Shown here: in pieces, positions 40,915 to 49,616 of the stretch
Layout of the letters: every line of letters begins with the position of its first letter
How positions within the stretch are numbered: the stretch's first letter is position 1
Assembly: GCA_020637815.1 (NCBI GenBank)
Contig: JACKJS010000002.1
Location: 372,001 to 436,000 of the forward strand
Source of the DNA: Hyphomicrobiaceae bacterium
GTDB taxonomy: Bacteria > Pseudomonadota > Alphaproteobacteria > Rhizobiales > Methyloligellaceae
DNA length: 64,000 bases
Direction of reading: 5' to 3'
Translations under genes and position numbers: made by a program
Notes under the pieces: model-generated
The model's input: the letters and a program-made list of their open reading frames with translations, nothing else
Database searches by the model: none
Told to the model about the DNA's origin: nothing

Positions 40915-42904
40915 TCGCCAGGGCGTCGACGTTCTGATCCACGAGCGTGACGATGCCCGTCATGATCTCGTTCAGTTGGAAATCCTTCGGCGTGTAGACG
41001 GCCGAGGCGCCGCACTGCTTGAGGATGTTGACGTCCTCTTGCGGAATGATACCGCCGACCACCACGGGGACGTCGCTCATTCCGGCTTCGCGCAGCTTCT
41101 GGACCACGTCGCGGACGAGCGAGACGTGAGATCCCGATAGAATCGACAATCCCACCACATGCGCCTTGGCTTCCTTGGCCTGCGCCACGATTTCCGCGGG
41201 CGTGAGCCGAATGCCGTCATAGACCACGTTCATGCCCGCATCGTCGGCGCGCACGGCGATTTGCTCTGCGCCGTTCGAATGGCCGTCGAGGCCGGGTTTG
41301 CCCACCACAAATGTGAGTGTGCGGCCGAGTTTTCCCGAGACTTGGCGGACGAGCTCACGGATTTCGACCATACGCGCCTCGTCGACCGCGTGCGCCGCGC
41401 CGATGCCCGTGGGCGCACGGTATTCGCCGAACACCTCGCGCAGCACCGTGCCCCATTCGCCCGTGGTAACGCCTGCCTTGGCCGCGGCGATGGAGGGCGG
41501 CATGATGTTCCGTCCTTCGGCGGCGGCTTCCTTCAGGTCCTTCAGGGCCTGGTTGACCGCTTTGTTGTCGCGGCTCTGGCGCCACGCCTGCAGCGCCGCG
41601 ACCTGCTCGATCTCGACCGATTCGGGAACCGTGAGAATGCCTTCGACGCCGGAGTCGAGGGGCGACGGTTCCGTCTCGGTGTAGGCGTTCACGCCCACCA
41701 GGACCTGATCGCCCCGTTCGATATCGGCCACGCGCGCGGCGTTGGAGGCAATTAGGGCCTCCTTCATGTAGTCGATACAGGCAACGGCGCCCCCCATGGC
41801 GTCCAGTTTGGCCAGCTCCTCGCGCGCCTGTTCCTTCAACTCCTCAACCCTCCGCTCAATGACTTCGGAGCCGTCGAAAATGTCGCCGTACTCAAGAAGG
41901 TCGGTCTCGTAGGCCACGATTTGCTGTAGCCGCAGCGACCACTGCTGATCCCAGGGGCGCGGGAGCCCCAGCGCCTCGTTCCAGGCCGGTAGCTGCACGG
42001 CGCGGGCGCGGGCCTTCTTCGATAGGGTCACCGCCAGCATCGACAGAAGAATGCGGTAGACGTTGTTCTCCGGCTGCGGCTCGGTCAGGCCAAGCGAGTT
42101 CACCTGCACGCCATAGCGGAAGCGGCGCAGCTTCGGATCCTCGACGCCATAGCGGTCGCGCGCGATCTCGTCCCACAAATCGACGAAGGCGCGCATCTTC
42201 GACACTTCGGTAACGAAGCGGACGCCCGCGTTCACGAAGAAGCTGATTGCCGCGACGACCTTCGGGAATCGCTCCTCCGGAACCTCGCCGGATTCCTTCA
42301 CGCGATCGAGCACGGCCTGGGCGGTTGCGAGCGCGAAGGCGAGCTCCTGGGCCGGCGTCGCGCCGGCCTCCTGCAGATGATAGGAGCACACATTGGTCGG
42401 ATTCCACTTGGGCACTTCCTGATTCGTGAAGACGATCACGTCCTTGATGAGCCGCAAGGAGGGATCCGGCGGAAACACGTAGGTTCCCCGCGACAAATAT
42501 TCCTTGATGATGTCGTTCTGCGTCGTGCCGGTCAGCTTGCCCCGGTCGGTGCCCTGCTCGTCCGCGAGCGAGACATAGAGCGACAGCAACCAAGCAGCCG
42601 GCGCGTTGATCGTCATCGAGGTGTTCATCTCGCCGAGCGGGATGCCGTCGAGCAGGGTGCGCATGTCCCCCAGATGGGAGACGGGCACGCCGACCTTGCC
42701 GACTTCGCCGCGCGCCAGCGGAGAATCCGAATCGTAGCCGGTCTGCGTCGGCAGATCGAAAGCGATGGAAAGGCCCGTTTGCCCCTTCGCCAGATTCTTC
42801 CGGTAAAGTTCGTTGGAGGCTTTTGCCGTCGAATGGCCGGCATAAGTGCGGAACATCCAAGGTTTGTCGCGCACGGGCTTTTCGTTTTCTGTCTTGCCGC
42901 TCAT
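40904..42904 (-). CDS. ecm: Ethylmalonyl-CoA mutase (B12-dependent, MeaA-type)
   Basis: A 666-residue adenosylcobalamin enzyme converting (2R)-ethylmalonyl-CoA to methylsuccinyl-CoA. The N-terminal TIM-barrel mutase domain carries the SIAFDLPTQTGYDSD and PLGEMNTSMTINAPA stretches, and the C-terminal cobalamin domain has the DGHSNG (DxHxxG) His ligand near residue 540 with the SILSGSHVSL follow-up. The lone-subunit form and the MeaA-like DLPTQTG motif fit Ecm rather than methylmalonyl-CoA mutase. It is divergent from ccr across a 386-base region, and ccr makes its substrate. Confidence 0.95.
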   Translation of the reverse strand: MSGKTENEKPVRDKPWMFRTYAGHSTAKASNELYRKNLAKGQTGLSIAFDLPTQTGYDSDSPLARGEVGKVGVPVSHLGDMRTLLDGIPLGEMNTSMTINAPAAWLLSLYVSLADEQGTDRGKLTGTTQNDIIKEYLSRGTYVFPPDPSLRLIKDVIVFTNQEVPKWNPTNVCSYHLQEAGATPAQELAFALATAQAVLDRVKESGEVPEERFPKVVAAISFFVNAGVRFVTEVSKMRAFVDLWDEIARDRYGVEDPKLRRFRYGVQVNSLGLTEPQPENNVYRILLSMLAVTLSKKARARAVQLPAWNEALGLPRPWDQQWSLRLQQIVAYETDLLEYGDIFDGSEVIERRVEELKEQAREELAKLDAMGGAVACIDYMKEALIASNAARVADIERGDQVLVGVNAYTETEPSPLDSGVEGILTVPESVEIEQVAALQAWRQSRDNKAVNQALKDLKEAAAEGRNIMPPSIAAAKAGVTTGEWGTVLREVFGEYRAPTGIGAAHAVDEARMVEIRELVRQVSGKLGRTLTFVVGKPGLDGHSNGAEQIAVRADDAGMNVVYDGIRLTPAEIVAQAKEAKAHVVGLSILSGSHVSLVRDVVQKLREAGMSDVPVVVGGIIPQEDVNILKQCGASAVYTPKDFQLNEIMTGIVTLVDQNVDALAKAG

Positions 42905-43290
42905 AGCTGTTGCCGAGATGGTCCCCTAATTCGTGTGCAGTGCATCGAAGCACGCCCGATGCCGGTGGGCAATATGCCGCTGGAGGCGTTGTAAAACGGT
43001 CATGGCGGCGGTTCAAAGCCCCAAAATTGCCACAAGTGGCGAGGGAGCACGGGCCGTTTTGAACGATTCTACCTCTGGCAAGAGCCGATTCTTTTTGCTA
43101 ACCCTCCAGTCCGATTAAGGCAGCACCGCCAAAATTTGGGCAATTCCAAGAGAGCCCCGGCGCTTTCCGTGCGGGCGAGCAGTCTGAACCTGCGGTCCGT
43201 AAAGATGTTGCAGTCGCGAGATGGATCGAAGACAATTCTCGCTGTTGCGAAATAATGGCGCCCCGAAACAGAGGACTGGGGGACAACCGG
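42905..43290. other. ecm/ccr divergent promoter region, about 385 bases, with inverted repeats
   Basis: No gene is visible. It holds GCCAC-AA-GTGGC at 43029-43040 (extended TTGCCAC-AA-GTGGCGA) and, about 100 bases on, AAAATTTGGGCAATT, which on the other strand resembles the CCCCAAAATTGCC before the first repeat. These are candidate operator elements for joint control of ecm and ccr. In Methylobacterium ccr is controlled by the TetR-type regulator CcrR; whether its site is here I cannot say. Confidence 0.4.
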
Positions 43291-44607
43291 ATGAATGAGA
43301 TGTCAATAGGTCAAGTTTCAGCGGAAGCGCCCGCGCCGCGCGGCGAAATCAAAGATCTCTACGAGATTGGTGAAATCCCGCCTCTCGGTTTCGTGCCGAA
43401 GAACATGTATGCGTGGGTCATCCGCAAAGAGCGCCATGGCCCGCCGGATGAGGCGATGCAGGTCGAAGTCGTGCCGACTTGGGAACTCGATTCCCATGAC
43501 GTGCTCGTCCTGGTGATGGCCGCGGGCGTCAACTACAACGGCGTTTGGGCCTCGCTCGGCCAGCCGATGTCGACGCTCGACGTGCACAAGCAGCCCTATC
43601 ACATCGCCGGTTCGGATGCGTCCGGTATCGTCTGGGCGGTCGGTTCGAAGGTGAAGCGCTGGAAGGTCGGCGATGAAGTCGTCATTCACTGCAACCAGGA
43701 CGACGGCGACGACGAGGAATGTAACGGTGGCGACCCGATGTTCTCGCCGTCCCAGCGGATTTGGGGCTACGAGACGCCGGATGGCTCGTTCGCGCAGTTC
43801 GCGCGGGTTCAGGATCGTCAGCTGCTGCCGCGGCCGAAGCATCTCACCTGGGAGGAGGCGGCCTGCTACACGCTGACGCTCGCTACCTCCTACCGCATGC
43901 TGTTCGGTCACCGTCCGCATACGCTGAAGCCCGGCCACAACGTCTTGGTCTGGGGCGCGAGCGGCGGTCTTGGCTCGATGGCGATCCAGCTCTGTGCCAC
44001 GGCGGGCGCGAACGCCATCGGCGTCGTATCCGAGGACGACAAGCGCGACTATGTGATGTCGCTTGGCGCCAAGGGCGTGCTGAACCGCAAGGACTTCGAT
44101 TGCTGGGGACAACTGCCGAAGGTCGGCACGCCCGAATACGACGCCTGGAACAAGGAAGTCCGCCGATTCGGTAAGGCGATCTGGGACGTCACCGGTAAGG
44201 GCGTGAATGTCGACTGCGTGTTCGAGCATCCGGGCGAGGCGACCTTTCCGGTCTCCACCTTCATCGTGAAGCGTGGCGGCATGGTCGTATTCTGCGCCGG
44301 CACCACCGGTTACAACCTCACCATGGACGCCCGTTACGTGTGGATGCACCAGAAGCGCGTTCAGGGTTCGCATTTCGCGCATCTTCAGCAGGCCAGCATG
44401 GCGAACAAGCTCGTCATCGAGCGCCATGTCGATCCGTGCATGTCCGAGGTGTTCCCGTGGGAGCAGATCCCCAAGGCGCATATGCGCATGTGGCGGAACG
44501 AGCATCGCCCCGGCAACATGTCGGTGCTGGTGAGCGCGCCGGTCACGGGCCTTCGCACCTTCGAGGACGTGATCGAGGCGAGCGAGGAGACGCACGGCAA
44601 GGCTTAA
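43291..44607 (+). CDS. ccr: Crotonyl-CoA carboxylase/reductase
   Basis: A 438-residue medium-chain dehydrogenase/reductase that reduces crotonyl-CoA with NADPH and adds CO2 to form ethylmalonyl-CoA, the key step of the ethylmalonyl-CoA pathway. The N-terminal half contains KDLYEIGEIPPLGFVPKNMYAW and HIAGSDASGIVW, and the Rossmann half contains LVWGASGGLGSMAIQL and the later GTTGYNLTMDARYVWMHQKR block. These are specific to Ccr rather than to simple enoyl reductases. The ATG at 43291 follows GGGGGA. A hairpin lies downstream, then mcd. Confidence 0.97.
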   Translation: MNEMSIGQVSAEAPAPRGEIKDLYEIGEIPPLGFVPKNMYAWVIRKERHGPPDEAMQVEVVPTWELDSHDVLVLVMAAGVNYNGVWASLGQPMSTLDVHKQPYHIAGSDASGIVWAVGSKVKRWKVGDEVVIHCNQDDGDDEECNGGDPMFSPSQRIWGYETPDGSFAQFARVQDRQLLPRPKHLTWEEAACYTLTLATSYRMLFGHRPHTLKPGHNVLVWGASGGLGSMAIQLCATAGANAIGVVSEDDKRDYVMSLGAKGVLNRKDFDCWGQLPKVGTPEYDAWNKEVRRFGKAIWDVTGKGVNVDCVFEHPGEATFPVSTFIVKRGGMVVFCAGTTGYNLTMDARYVWMHQKRVQGSHFAHLQQASMANKLVIERHVDPCMSEVFPWEQIPKAHMRMWRNEHRPGNMSVLVSAPVTGLRTFEDVIEASEETHGKA

Positions 44608-44654
44608 GTTTCGAGCCTTCGCCGGCCAACCGAATTCGGCTGCTCGGGCAGCCC

Positions 44655-44694
44655 AACGCGCCCTGGACAGTCCCTGTCCGGGGCGTTCGTTTTC
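44655..44694 (+). terminator. Hairpin terminator after ccr
   Basis: AACGCGCCCTGGACAG pairs with CTGTCCGGGGCGTT (one bulge and one mismatch) and is followed by CGTTTTC. It is 47 bases after the ccr stop and would partly separate ccr from mcd. Confidence 0.6.
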
Positions 44695-44783
44695 ATAGGT
44701 CCAGCGATTGGGGTTTGACTCCCACCGCCGCTCGCGGTTCGTTGTGGCAAATTTGAGATCGACATTTTCCGAGGACCCAGACG

Positions 44784-46451
44784 TTGACCGCCACCGAGAC
44801 CATGACCGACCGTTTGATCCCGCTCCTGGACGCCGCCGCCGAGGCCGCCGGAAGCCTTGGCGCCGTCGCCACAGAAGCCGTGAAGGCAAAGCTCGCACCG
44901 GGCGGCAAGATCGACAACGAGGTGCTCGAACGCGAGGAGCACGTGGCGCACGGCCTGTCCTGGCTTGCGACCTATGTCGAGGGCATCCGCCAGATGGCGG
45001 ACTATGCCAAGCGGACCACGGAGGAAGGGCGCTTCGGAGAGCTCGAATCGCTGCTCACGCAGATTGTCGTCGGCGAATATCTGGCCCAGCTTTCGGGCGG
45101 CGTGGTCATGAGCCAGGGCGAGGCGGTCCGGCTGCACGAGCTTGGCGTTCCGGAGTCGGCGAAAGAGGCCTTTCTCACGGATAACGTCACGGCACTCATT
45201 CAGGGCGTGACCCCGGAAGTGCGGGCCCGTGCGGCCCAGCTCATCCAGGATGCGCAAGGCGCGGCCGCGGCCAATTTCGGCGATCCGGGCCTCGAAGAGA
45301 CCTACGAAGAGATCCGCAACGAAATGCGGCGCTTTTCTCTCGCCGAAGTTGTTCCGTACGCGCAGGAATGGCACCTGAAGGACGAGTACATTCCGATCGA
45401 GCTCATCACGCATATGGCGGAGCTCGGCGTGTTCTCGCTGACGCTTCCGGAGGAGTATGGCGGGCTCGGGCTCGGCAAGGAGGCCATGTGCGTGGTCTCC
45501 GAGGAGCTCTCCCGGGGCTATATCGGCGTCGGCTCGCTCGGCACCCGCTCGGAAATCGCCGAAGAGCTCATCCACAATGGCGGCACGGATGCCCAGAAGG
45601 ACGAATGGCTGCCGAAGATCGCGAGCGGCGAGATTCTGCCGACGGCGGTGTTCACCGAGCCGAATACGGGTTCGGACCTCGCCTCACTGACCACGCGCGC
45701 TGTGAAGGATGGCGACGTCTACAAGATCACGGGCCAGAAGACCTGGATTACCCATGCGGCGCGCGCGGACCTCATGACCGTGCTGGCGCGGACCAATCCC
45801 AACGAGAAGGGGTATCGCGGCCTGTCGATGTTTTTGGCTCCGAAGCCCCGCGGCACCGACGACAATCCCTTCCCGGCGCCCGGCATGTCCGGCGGCGAGA
45901 TCGAGGTGCTTGGCTATCGCGGCATGAAGGAATTCGAACTCTCCTTCGACGGGTTCGAGGTCCCGGCGGCGAACCTGCTCGGCGGCGTCGAGGGCCAAGG
46001 CTTCAAACAGCTGATGCAGACGTTCGAGGCGGCGCGCATCCAGACGGCGGCGCGGGCCATCGGCGTGGCGCAGTCCGCGCTGGATATCGGCCTGCGCTAC
46101 AGCATGGAGCGAATCCAGTTCGGCAAGCCCATCATCAACTTCCCGCGTGTCTCCGATAAGCTCGCCATGATGGCGGCGGAGATCCTGCTGGCGCGTCAAC
46201 TCACCTATTTCTCTGCGCGTAAGAAGGATCATGGGGAGCGCTGCGATCTCGAGGCCGGCATGGCCAAGCTGCTGGCCGCGCGCGTGGCCTGGGCGGCGGC
46301 CGACAACGCCTTGCAGATCCATGGCGGCAACGGCTTTGCGCTCGAATACACGATCAGCCGCGTCCTGTGCGACGCGCGCATTCTGTCGATCTTCGAAGGC
46401 GCGGCCGAAATCCAGGCCCATGTCATCGCACGGCGCCTGCTCGAGCAATGA
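44784..46451 (+). CDS. mcd: (2S)-Methylsuccinyl-CoA dehydrogenase (acyl-CoA dehydrogenase family)
   Basis: A 555-residue FAD flavoenzyme oxidising methylsuccinyl-CoA to mesaconyl-CoA and passing electrons to electron-transfer flavoprotein. The N-terminal 150 or so residues are the extension seen in Mcd. The acyl-CoA dehydrogenase core follows with TEPNTGSDLAS, the FAD/substrate TWITHAAR block, and the C-terminal FEGAAEIQ with the catalytic Glu. I take the TTG at 44784 because GAGGA lies 8 bases before it; ATG 44802 is the alternative. The stop overlaps the tspO start. etfBA follow about 3 kb downstream. Confidence 0.94.
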   Translation: MTATETMTDRLIPLLDAAAEAAGSLGAVATEAVKAKLAPGGKIDNEVLEREEHVAHGLSWLATYVEGIRQMADYAKRTTEEGRFGELESLLTQIVVGEYLAQLSGGVVMSQGEAVRLHELGVPESAKEAFLTDNVTALIQGVTPEVRARAAQLIQDAQGAAAANFGDPGLEETYEEIRNEMRRFSLAEVVPYAQEWHLKDEYIPIELITHMAELGVFSLTLPEEYGGLGLGKEAMCVVSEELSRGYIGVGSLGTRSEIAEELIHNGGTDAQKDEWLPKIASGEILPTAVFTEPNTGSDLASLTTRAVKDGDVYKITGQKTWITHAARADLMTVLARTNPNEKGYRGLSMFLAPKPRGTDDNPFPAPGMSGGEIEVLGYRGMKEFELSFDGFEVPAANLLGGVEGQGFKQLMQTFEAARIQTAARAIGVAQSALDIGLRYSMERIQFGKPIINFPRVSDKLAMMAAEILLARQLTYFSARKKDHGERCDLEAGMAKLLAARVAWAAADNALQIHGGNGFALEYTISRVLCDARILSIFEGAAEIQAHVIARRLLEQ

Positions 46452-46963
46452 GTGCGGCGCCTGAGCCCATCGCGTCCAAGCGTTCGCTGATTGGGCTTGG
46501 CGTTGCGCTGGCCGCGTGCTTCGCAGCCTCGCTCATCGGCGGCGCGTTCACGCAGCCGAATCTGGGCTGGTACGCCGCGCTTCAGAAGCCGAGCTTTACG
46601 CCGCCCAACAGCGTTTTCCCAATTGTGTGGACGGTCCTGTACGCGACGATGGCGGTATCCGCGTGGCTCGTCTGGCGGAAGCCTTCGGACGAGGGCGATA
46701 AGAGGGTGGCGTTGGCCTGGTTCGCCATTCAGCTCGTTCTCAACGTGCTGTGGTCGTTTGCCTTCTTCCAGATGCACAGCCCGATCGCGGGACTCGCGGT
46801 GATTATGTGGCTCCTGGTGTCCATCGTCATCACCATCGTGTTCTTCGACCGGATCAGCCGTGCAGCGGCACTGTTACTCCTGCCCTATCTTCTCTGGGTG
46901 GGGTTCGCGACGGGCCTCAACTTCGCCGTCTGGGCCTTGAACGCTGGTGCGCCGGTCCCATAG
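46448..46963 (+). CDS. tspO: TspO/MBR family tryptophan-rich sensory protein
   Basis: A 171-residue five-helix membrane protein. The TspO signature WYAALQKPSFTPPNSVFPIVWTVLY is present, with the later NVLWSFAFF and WVGFATGLNFAVW segments. TspO binds porphyrins and cholesterol-like ligands and controls photosynthesis genes in Rhodobacter. Its ATG overlaps the mcd stop (ATGA), so it is tightly coupled to an ethylmalonyl-CoA gene, an uncommon pairing. The N-terminal 12 residues are a polar leader before the first helix. Confidence 0.93.
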   Translation: MSAAPEPIASKRSLIGLGVALAACFAASLIGGAFTQPNLGWYAALQKPSFTPPNSVFPIVWTVLYATMAVSAWLVWRKPSDEGDKRVALAWFAIQLVLNVLWSFAFFQMHSPIAGLAVIMWLLVSIVITIVFFDRISRAAALLLLPYLLWVGFATGLNFAVWALNAGAPVP

Positions 46964-46984
46964 GCGGCACTCGAAGGAGACGGA

Positions 46985-47812
46985 ATGACCGAACGTTCGG
47001 TTCTCATCACGGGCTGTTCCTCGGGAATCGGTCTTGCCTCTGCCGAGACGATGAAAGTCCGCGGCTGGCGCGTGTTCGCGACGGCGCGCGCGCCGGAGGA
47101 TTTGGCGCGCCTCGAAAACGAAGTTGGCGTGGAGAGTGTCTATCTCGACTATACCGAGCCGGATTCGATCGCGGCGGCGGTGGACGAGGTCTTGGGCGCG
47201 ACCGGCGGAGCGCTCACCGCGCTGTTCAACAACGGCGCCTACGGACAGGCGGGCGCGGTCGAGGATCTCCCTACCGAGGCCTTGCGGGTCCAGTTCGAGA
47301 CCAATGTGTTCGGCTGGCACGATCTGACGCGCCGGGTGATCCCATTCATGCGGGCTCAGGGTCACGGTCGAATCGTCCAATGTTCCTCGATCCTCGGCAT
47401 GGTCGCGGCGCCCTATCGGGGTGCTTATTGTGCATCGAAATTCGCCATCGAGGCGCTTGCGGACACGCTCCGGATGGAGCTCAAGGATACGAACATTCAC
47501 GTCACCCTGATCGAGCCGGGTCCGATCCGCACACGGTTCATCGAGACGGCGATCAAGCACTACAAGCGGAATATCGATATGGAGAACTCGCCCCATGTCG
47601 AGATCTACCGGGAGCGGCTCGCCAAGATGGAAGACGGCGGGCAGATGGCGTTCAAGCTGGAACCTGAAGCCGTCTGTAGGAAACTGGTTCACGCCCTCGA
47701 GGCGAAGCGGCCGAAGACCCGGTACTTCGTGACCTTCCCGACCTATGCGGGGGCCTATTTGCGGCGCATATTGCCGACGCGCGCGCTCGATTTCGTCGCC
47801 GCGAAGAACTAG
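46985..47812 (+). CDS. Short-chain dehydrogenase/reductase
   Basis: A 275-residue classical SDR. The cofactor loop is TGCSSGIG near residues 9-16, the NNGAYG motif follows in the middle, the catalytic Ser is in CSSILGM, and Tyr/Lys are in YCASK. The C-terminus has an extra helix of the type seen in DHRS-like enzymes. It follows tspO by 21 bases. The substrate is unknown; an ethylmalonyl-CoA role is not supported by anything in the sequence. Confidence 0.88.
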   Translation: MTERSVLITGCSSGIGLASAETMKVRGWRVFATARAPEDLARLENEVGVESVYLDYTEPDSIAAAVDEVLGATGGALTALFNNGAYGQAGAVEDLPTEALRVQFETNVFGWHDLTRRVIPFMRAQGHGRIVQCSSILGMVAAPYRGAYCASKFAIEALADTLRMELKDTNIHVTLIEPGPIRTRFIETAIKHYKRNIDMENSPHVEIYRERLAKMEDGGQMAFKLEPEAVCRKLVHALEAKRPKTRYFVTFPTYAGAYLRRILPTRALDFVAAKN

Positions 47813-47823
47813 AGTTCCGCGCG

Positions 47824-47843
47824 TGGCGCCAATGTTGGCGCCA
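47824..47843. repeat. 20-bp perfect inverted repeat
   Basis: TGGCGCCAA-TG-TTGGCGCCA, 11 bases after the SDR stop. No T-run follows, so it is a protein site or an mRNA 3' stem rather than an intrinsic terminator. Confidence 0.5.
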
Positions 47844-47884
47844 GAATGCCGCTCGCTTGCGCGCGGGCGCCCCTGGAGGACCGC

Positions 47885-48082
47885 TTGGAATACGTGCTTC
47901 GCTGGATCTTGCCGTTCGCGGTTGCGCTCGTCATTGCCGTCCTGGCTTTCGGCTTGTTCAATATGATGCGGGGCGGCAATCCCAATCTCAGCCAAAAACT
48001 GATGCGCGCGCGCGTTCTGTTGCAGCTTGTCGCTCTTCTTATCGCGATGGCGATCGCGTATCTCGCGGGCACGCGACCCTGA
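47885..48082 (+). CDS. HIG1-like twin-transmembrane small protein
   Basis: A 65-residue protein with two helices (about 8-28 and 45-62) and the central loop FNMMRGGNPNLSQKLMRARV, the mark of the bacterial HIG1/twin-helix family, linked in mitochondria to respiratory supercomplexes. The TTG at 47885 has GGAGGA four bases before it. An ATG at 47846 is in frame, but the site favours the later start. Its role in bacteria is not established. Confidence 0.8.
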   Translation: MEYVLRWILPFAVALVIAVLAFGLFNMMRGGNPNLSQKLMRARVLLQLVALLIAMAIAYLAGTRP

Positions 48083-48170
48083 AATGTGAGGTTGACCCGC
48101 TCGGGAGTGGGGCTACGTTGGTTTCACATCAGGCGGGTTTGCGTTCCGCGGCCCCTATACTCAAGGCACA

Positions 48171-48749
48171 ATGGTCAAGCTCAACAAGATTTACACCCGC
48201 ACCGGCGACAAGGGTACGACGGCGCTCGGCACGGGCAGCCGTGTCGCGAAATACGATTTGCGGGTGGAAGCCTATGGCACGGTCGACGAGACCAACGCGG
48301 CCATCGGTTTGGCGCGCGTTCATAGCGCGGCTTCCGCCCCGGCGCTCGACGCCATGCTGGGCCGGGTTCAGAACGATCTCTTCGACCTTGGAGCGGATCT
48401 CTGCTTTCCCGATGAGACGAAAAAGGGCCAGGCGTCGCTTCGCGTCAGCGATGCGCAGGTCGCGCGCCTCGAAGCGGAAATCGACGAGATGAACGGCGAC
48501 CTCGATCCGCTCCGGTCGTTCGTCCTGCCGGGTGGGACGCCCACGGCGGCCTATTTGCATTTGGCGCGCACCGTGTGCCGCCGCGCCGAGCGCATGATTG
48601 TCGCCCTTGCGTCGCGTCCCGACGAACCGGTCAGCGCGCAGGCCGTGAGTTACATCAACAGGCTATCGGACTTTCTGTTTGTCGCGGCGCGCTATGCAAA
48701 CGGCAAGGGCGCCTCCGACGTGTTGTGGGTGCCCGGTCAGAACGGCTGA
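48171..48749 (+). CDS. Cob(I)alamin adenosyltransferase (PduO type)
   Basis: A 192-residue ATP:corrinoid adenosyltransferase making adenosylcobalamin. The N-terminal TRTGDKGTTALGTG is the ATP loop, followed by YGTVDETNAAIG and the C-terminal CRRAERM...NRLSDFLFV block. It supplies the cofactor for the ethylmalonyl-CoA mutase encoded 5 kb upstream. It is followed 15 bases later by the rhomboid gene, and the stop-to-start distances suggest one transcript with it. Confidence 0.94.
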   Translation: MVKLNKIYTRTGDKGTTALGTGSRVAKYDLRVEAYGTVDETNAAIGLARVHSAASAPALDAMLGRVQNDLFDLGADLCFPDETKKGQASLRVSDAQVARLEAEIDEMNGDLDPLRSFVLPGGTPTAAYLHLARTVCRRAERMIVALASRPDEPVSAQAVSYINRLSDFLFVAARYANGKGASDVLWVPGQNG

Positions 48750-48764
48750 GGTCAGGGTGCGCGC

Positions 48765-49478
48765 GTGTTCGTCCCCCTTCACGACACCAACCCTCTGAAG
48801 AAGATCCGCTTCCCATACGTGACGGTCGGACTCATCGTCTTCAACGTCGCGGTCTATGTGGTTCTGCAGACCGGCTGGATCATCCCGCTGGACGATGAGG
48901 ACCTTACGGCTTTCGCCGTGGTGCCGGCCCAGCTTCTCGCCAATTCCGGAGGCGATACCGCGTTTCTCGCCACCGGTGCGGTTCTGGTGCCCGAGCGGCT
49001 CACGCTCGTCACCTACATGTTCCTGCACGGAGGTTGGATCCACCTGATCGGGAACATGCTGTTCTTGTGGGTGTTTGGCGACAATATCGAGGATGCGATG
49101 GGGCATGTGCGTTTCGTCATGTTCTATCTGATGTGCGGCATCTTCGCCGCGCTCGCGCACACCTACATGCTGCCCAAGTCGGACCTGCCCTTGATCGGCG
49201 CCTCGGGCGCGGTGGCGGGCATCATTTCCGCCTATCTGATCCTGCATCCCAAGGTGAAGGTCTGGGTGTTGGCGCTGTGGCGCATTCCCATCCGCATCAC
49301 CGCGGCCTGGGCGCTCGGAATTTGGATCCTGGCGCAAGTCAGCAATCTGTTTCTGGCCAGCGAGGAGGCCGTCGCGTGGTGGGCGCATCTGGGCGGACTG
49401 CTCGCCGGGGCGATCCTGGTCCTTTTCATGCGGCGGCGCGGTGTGGTTCTTTTCGACCGGACGAGGGGCGGCGCCTAA
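48765..49478 (+). CDS. Rhomboid-family intramembrane serine protease
   Basis: A 237-residue six-helix protease. The catalytic dyad is Ser147 (GASGAVAG) and His208 (HLGGLLAG), with the oxyanion-site HLIGNM (His93, Asn97). The start is GTG. The substrates are membrane proteins that cannot be predicted. It is in line with the adenosyltransferase gene but has no known role in B12 metabolism, so the link is likely positional only. Confidence 0.92.
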   Translation: MFVPLHDTNPLKKIRFPYVTVGLIVFNVAVYVVLQTGWIIPLDDEDLTAFAVVPAQLLANSGGDTAFLATGAVLVPERLTLVTYMFLHGGWIHLIGNMLFLWVFGDNIEDAMGHVRFVMFYLMCGIFAALAHTYMLPKSDLPLIGASGAVAGIISAYLILHPKVKVWVLALWRIPIRITAAWALGIWILAQVSNLFLASEEAVAWWAHLGGLLAGAILVLFMRRRGVVLFDRTRGGA

Positions 49479-49616
49479 GGCCGGTGCGCGCCAATTCGCA
49501 GGCGCCAGCCACCATTGACTTGAGACATTTCGGGCTTTACGTTCGCCGCCATTTCGCATGTGCGAGATATTGACGTCGGGGCAAGTCAAACCCTTTTTGG
49601 GACCAAAAAGAATCCT

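Noticed and set aside
49515..49543. TTGACT-N17-TACGTT as the etfBA promoter
   Set aside because: The -10 matches only three of six positions, so I did not list it as a feature.
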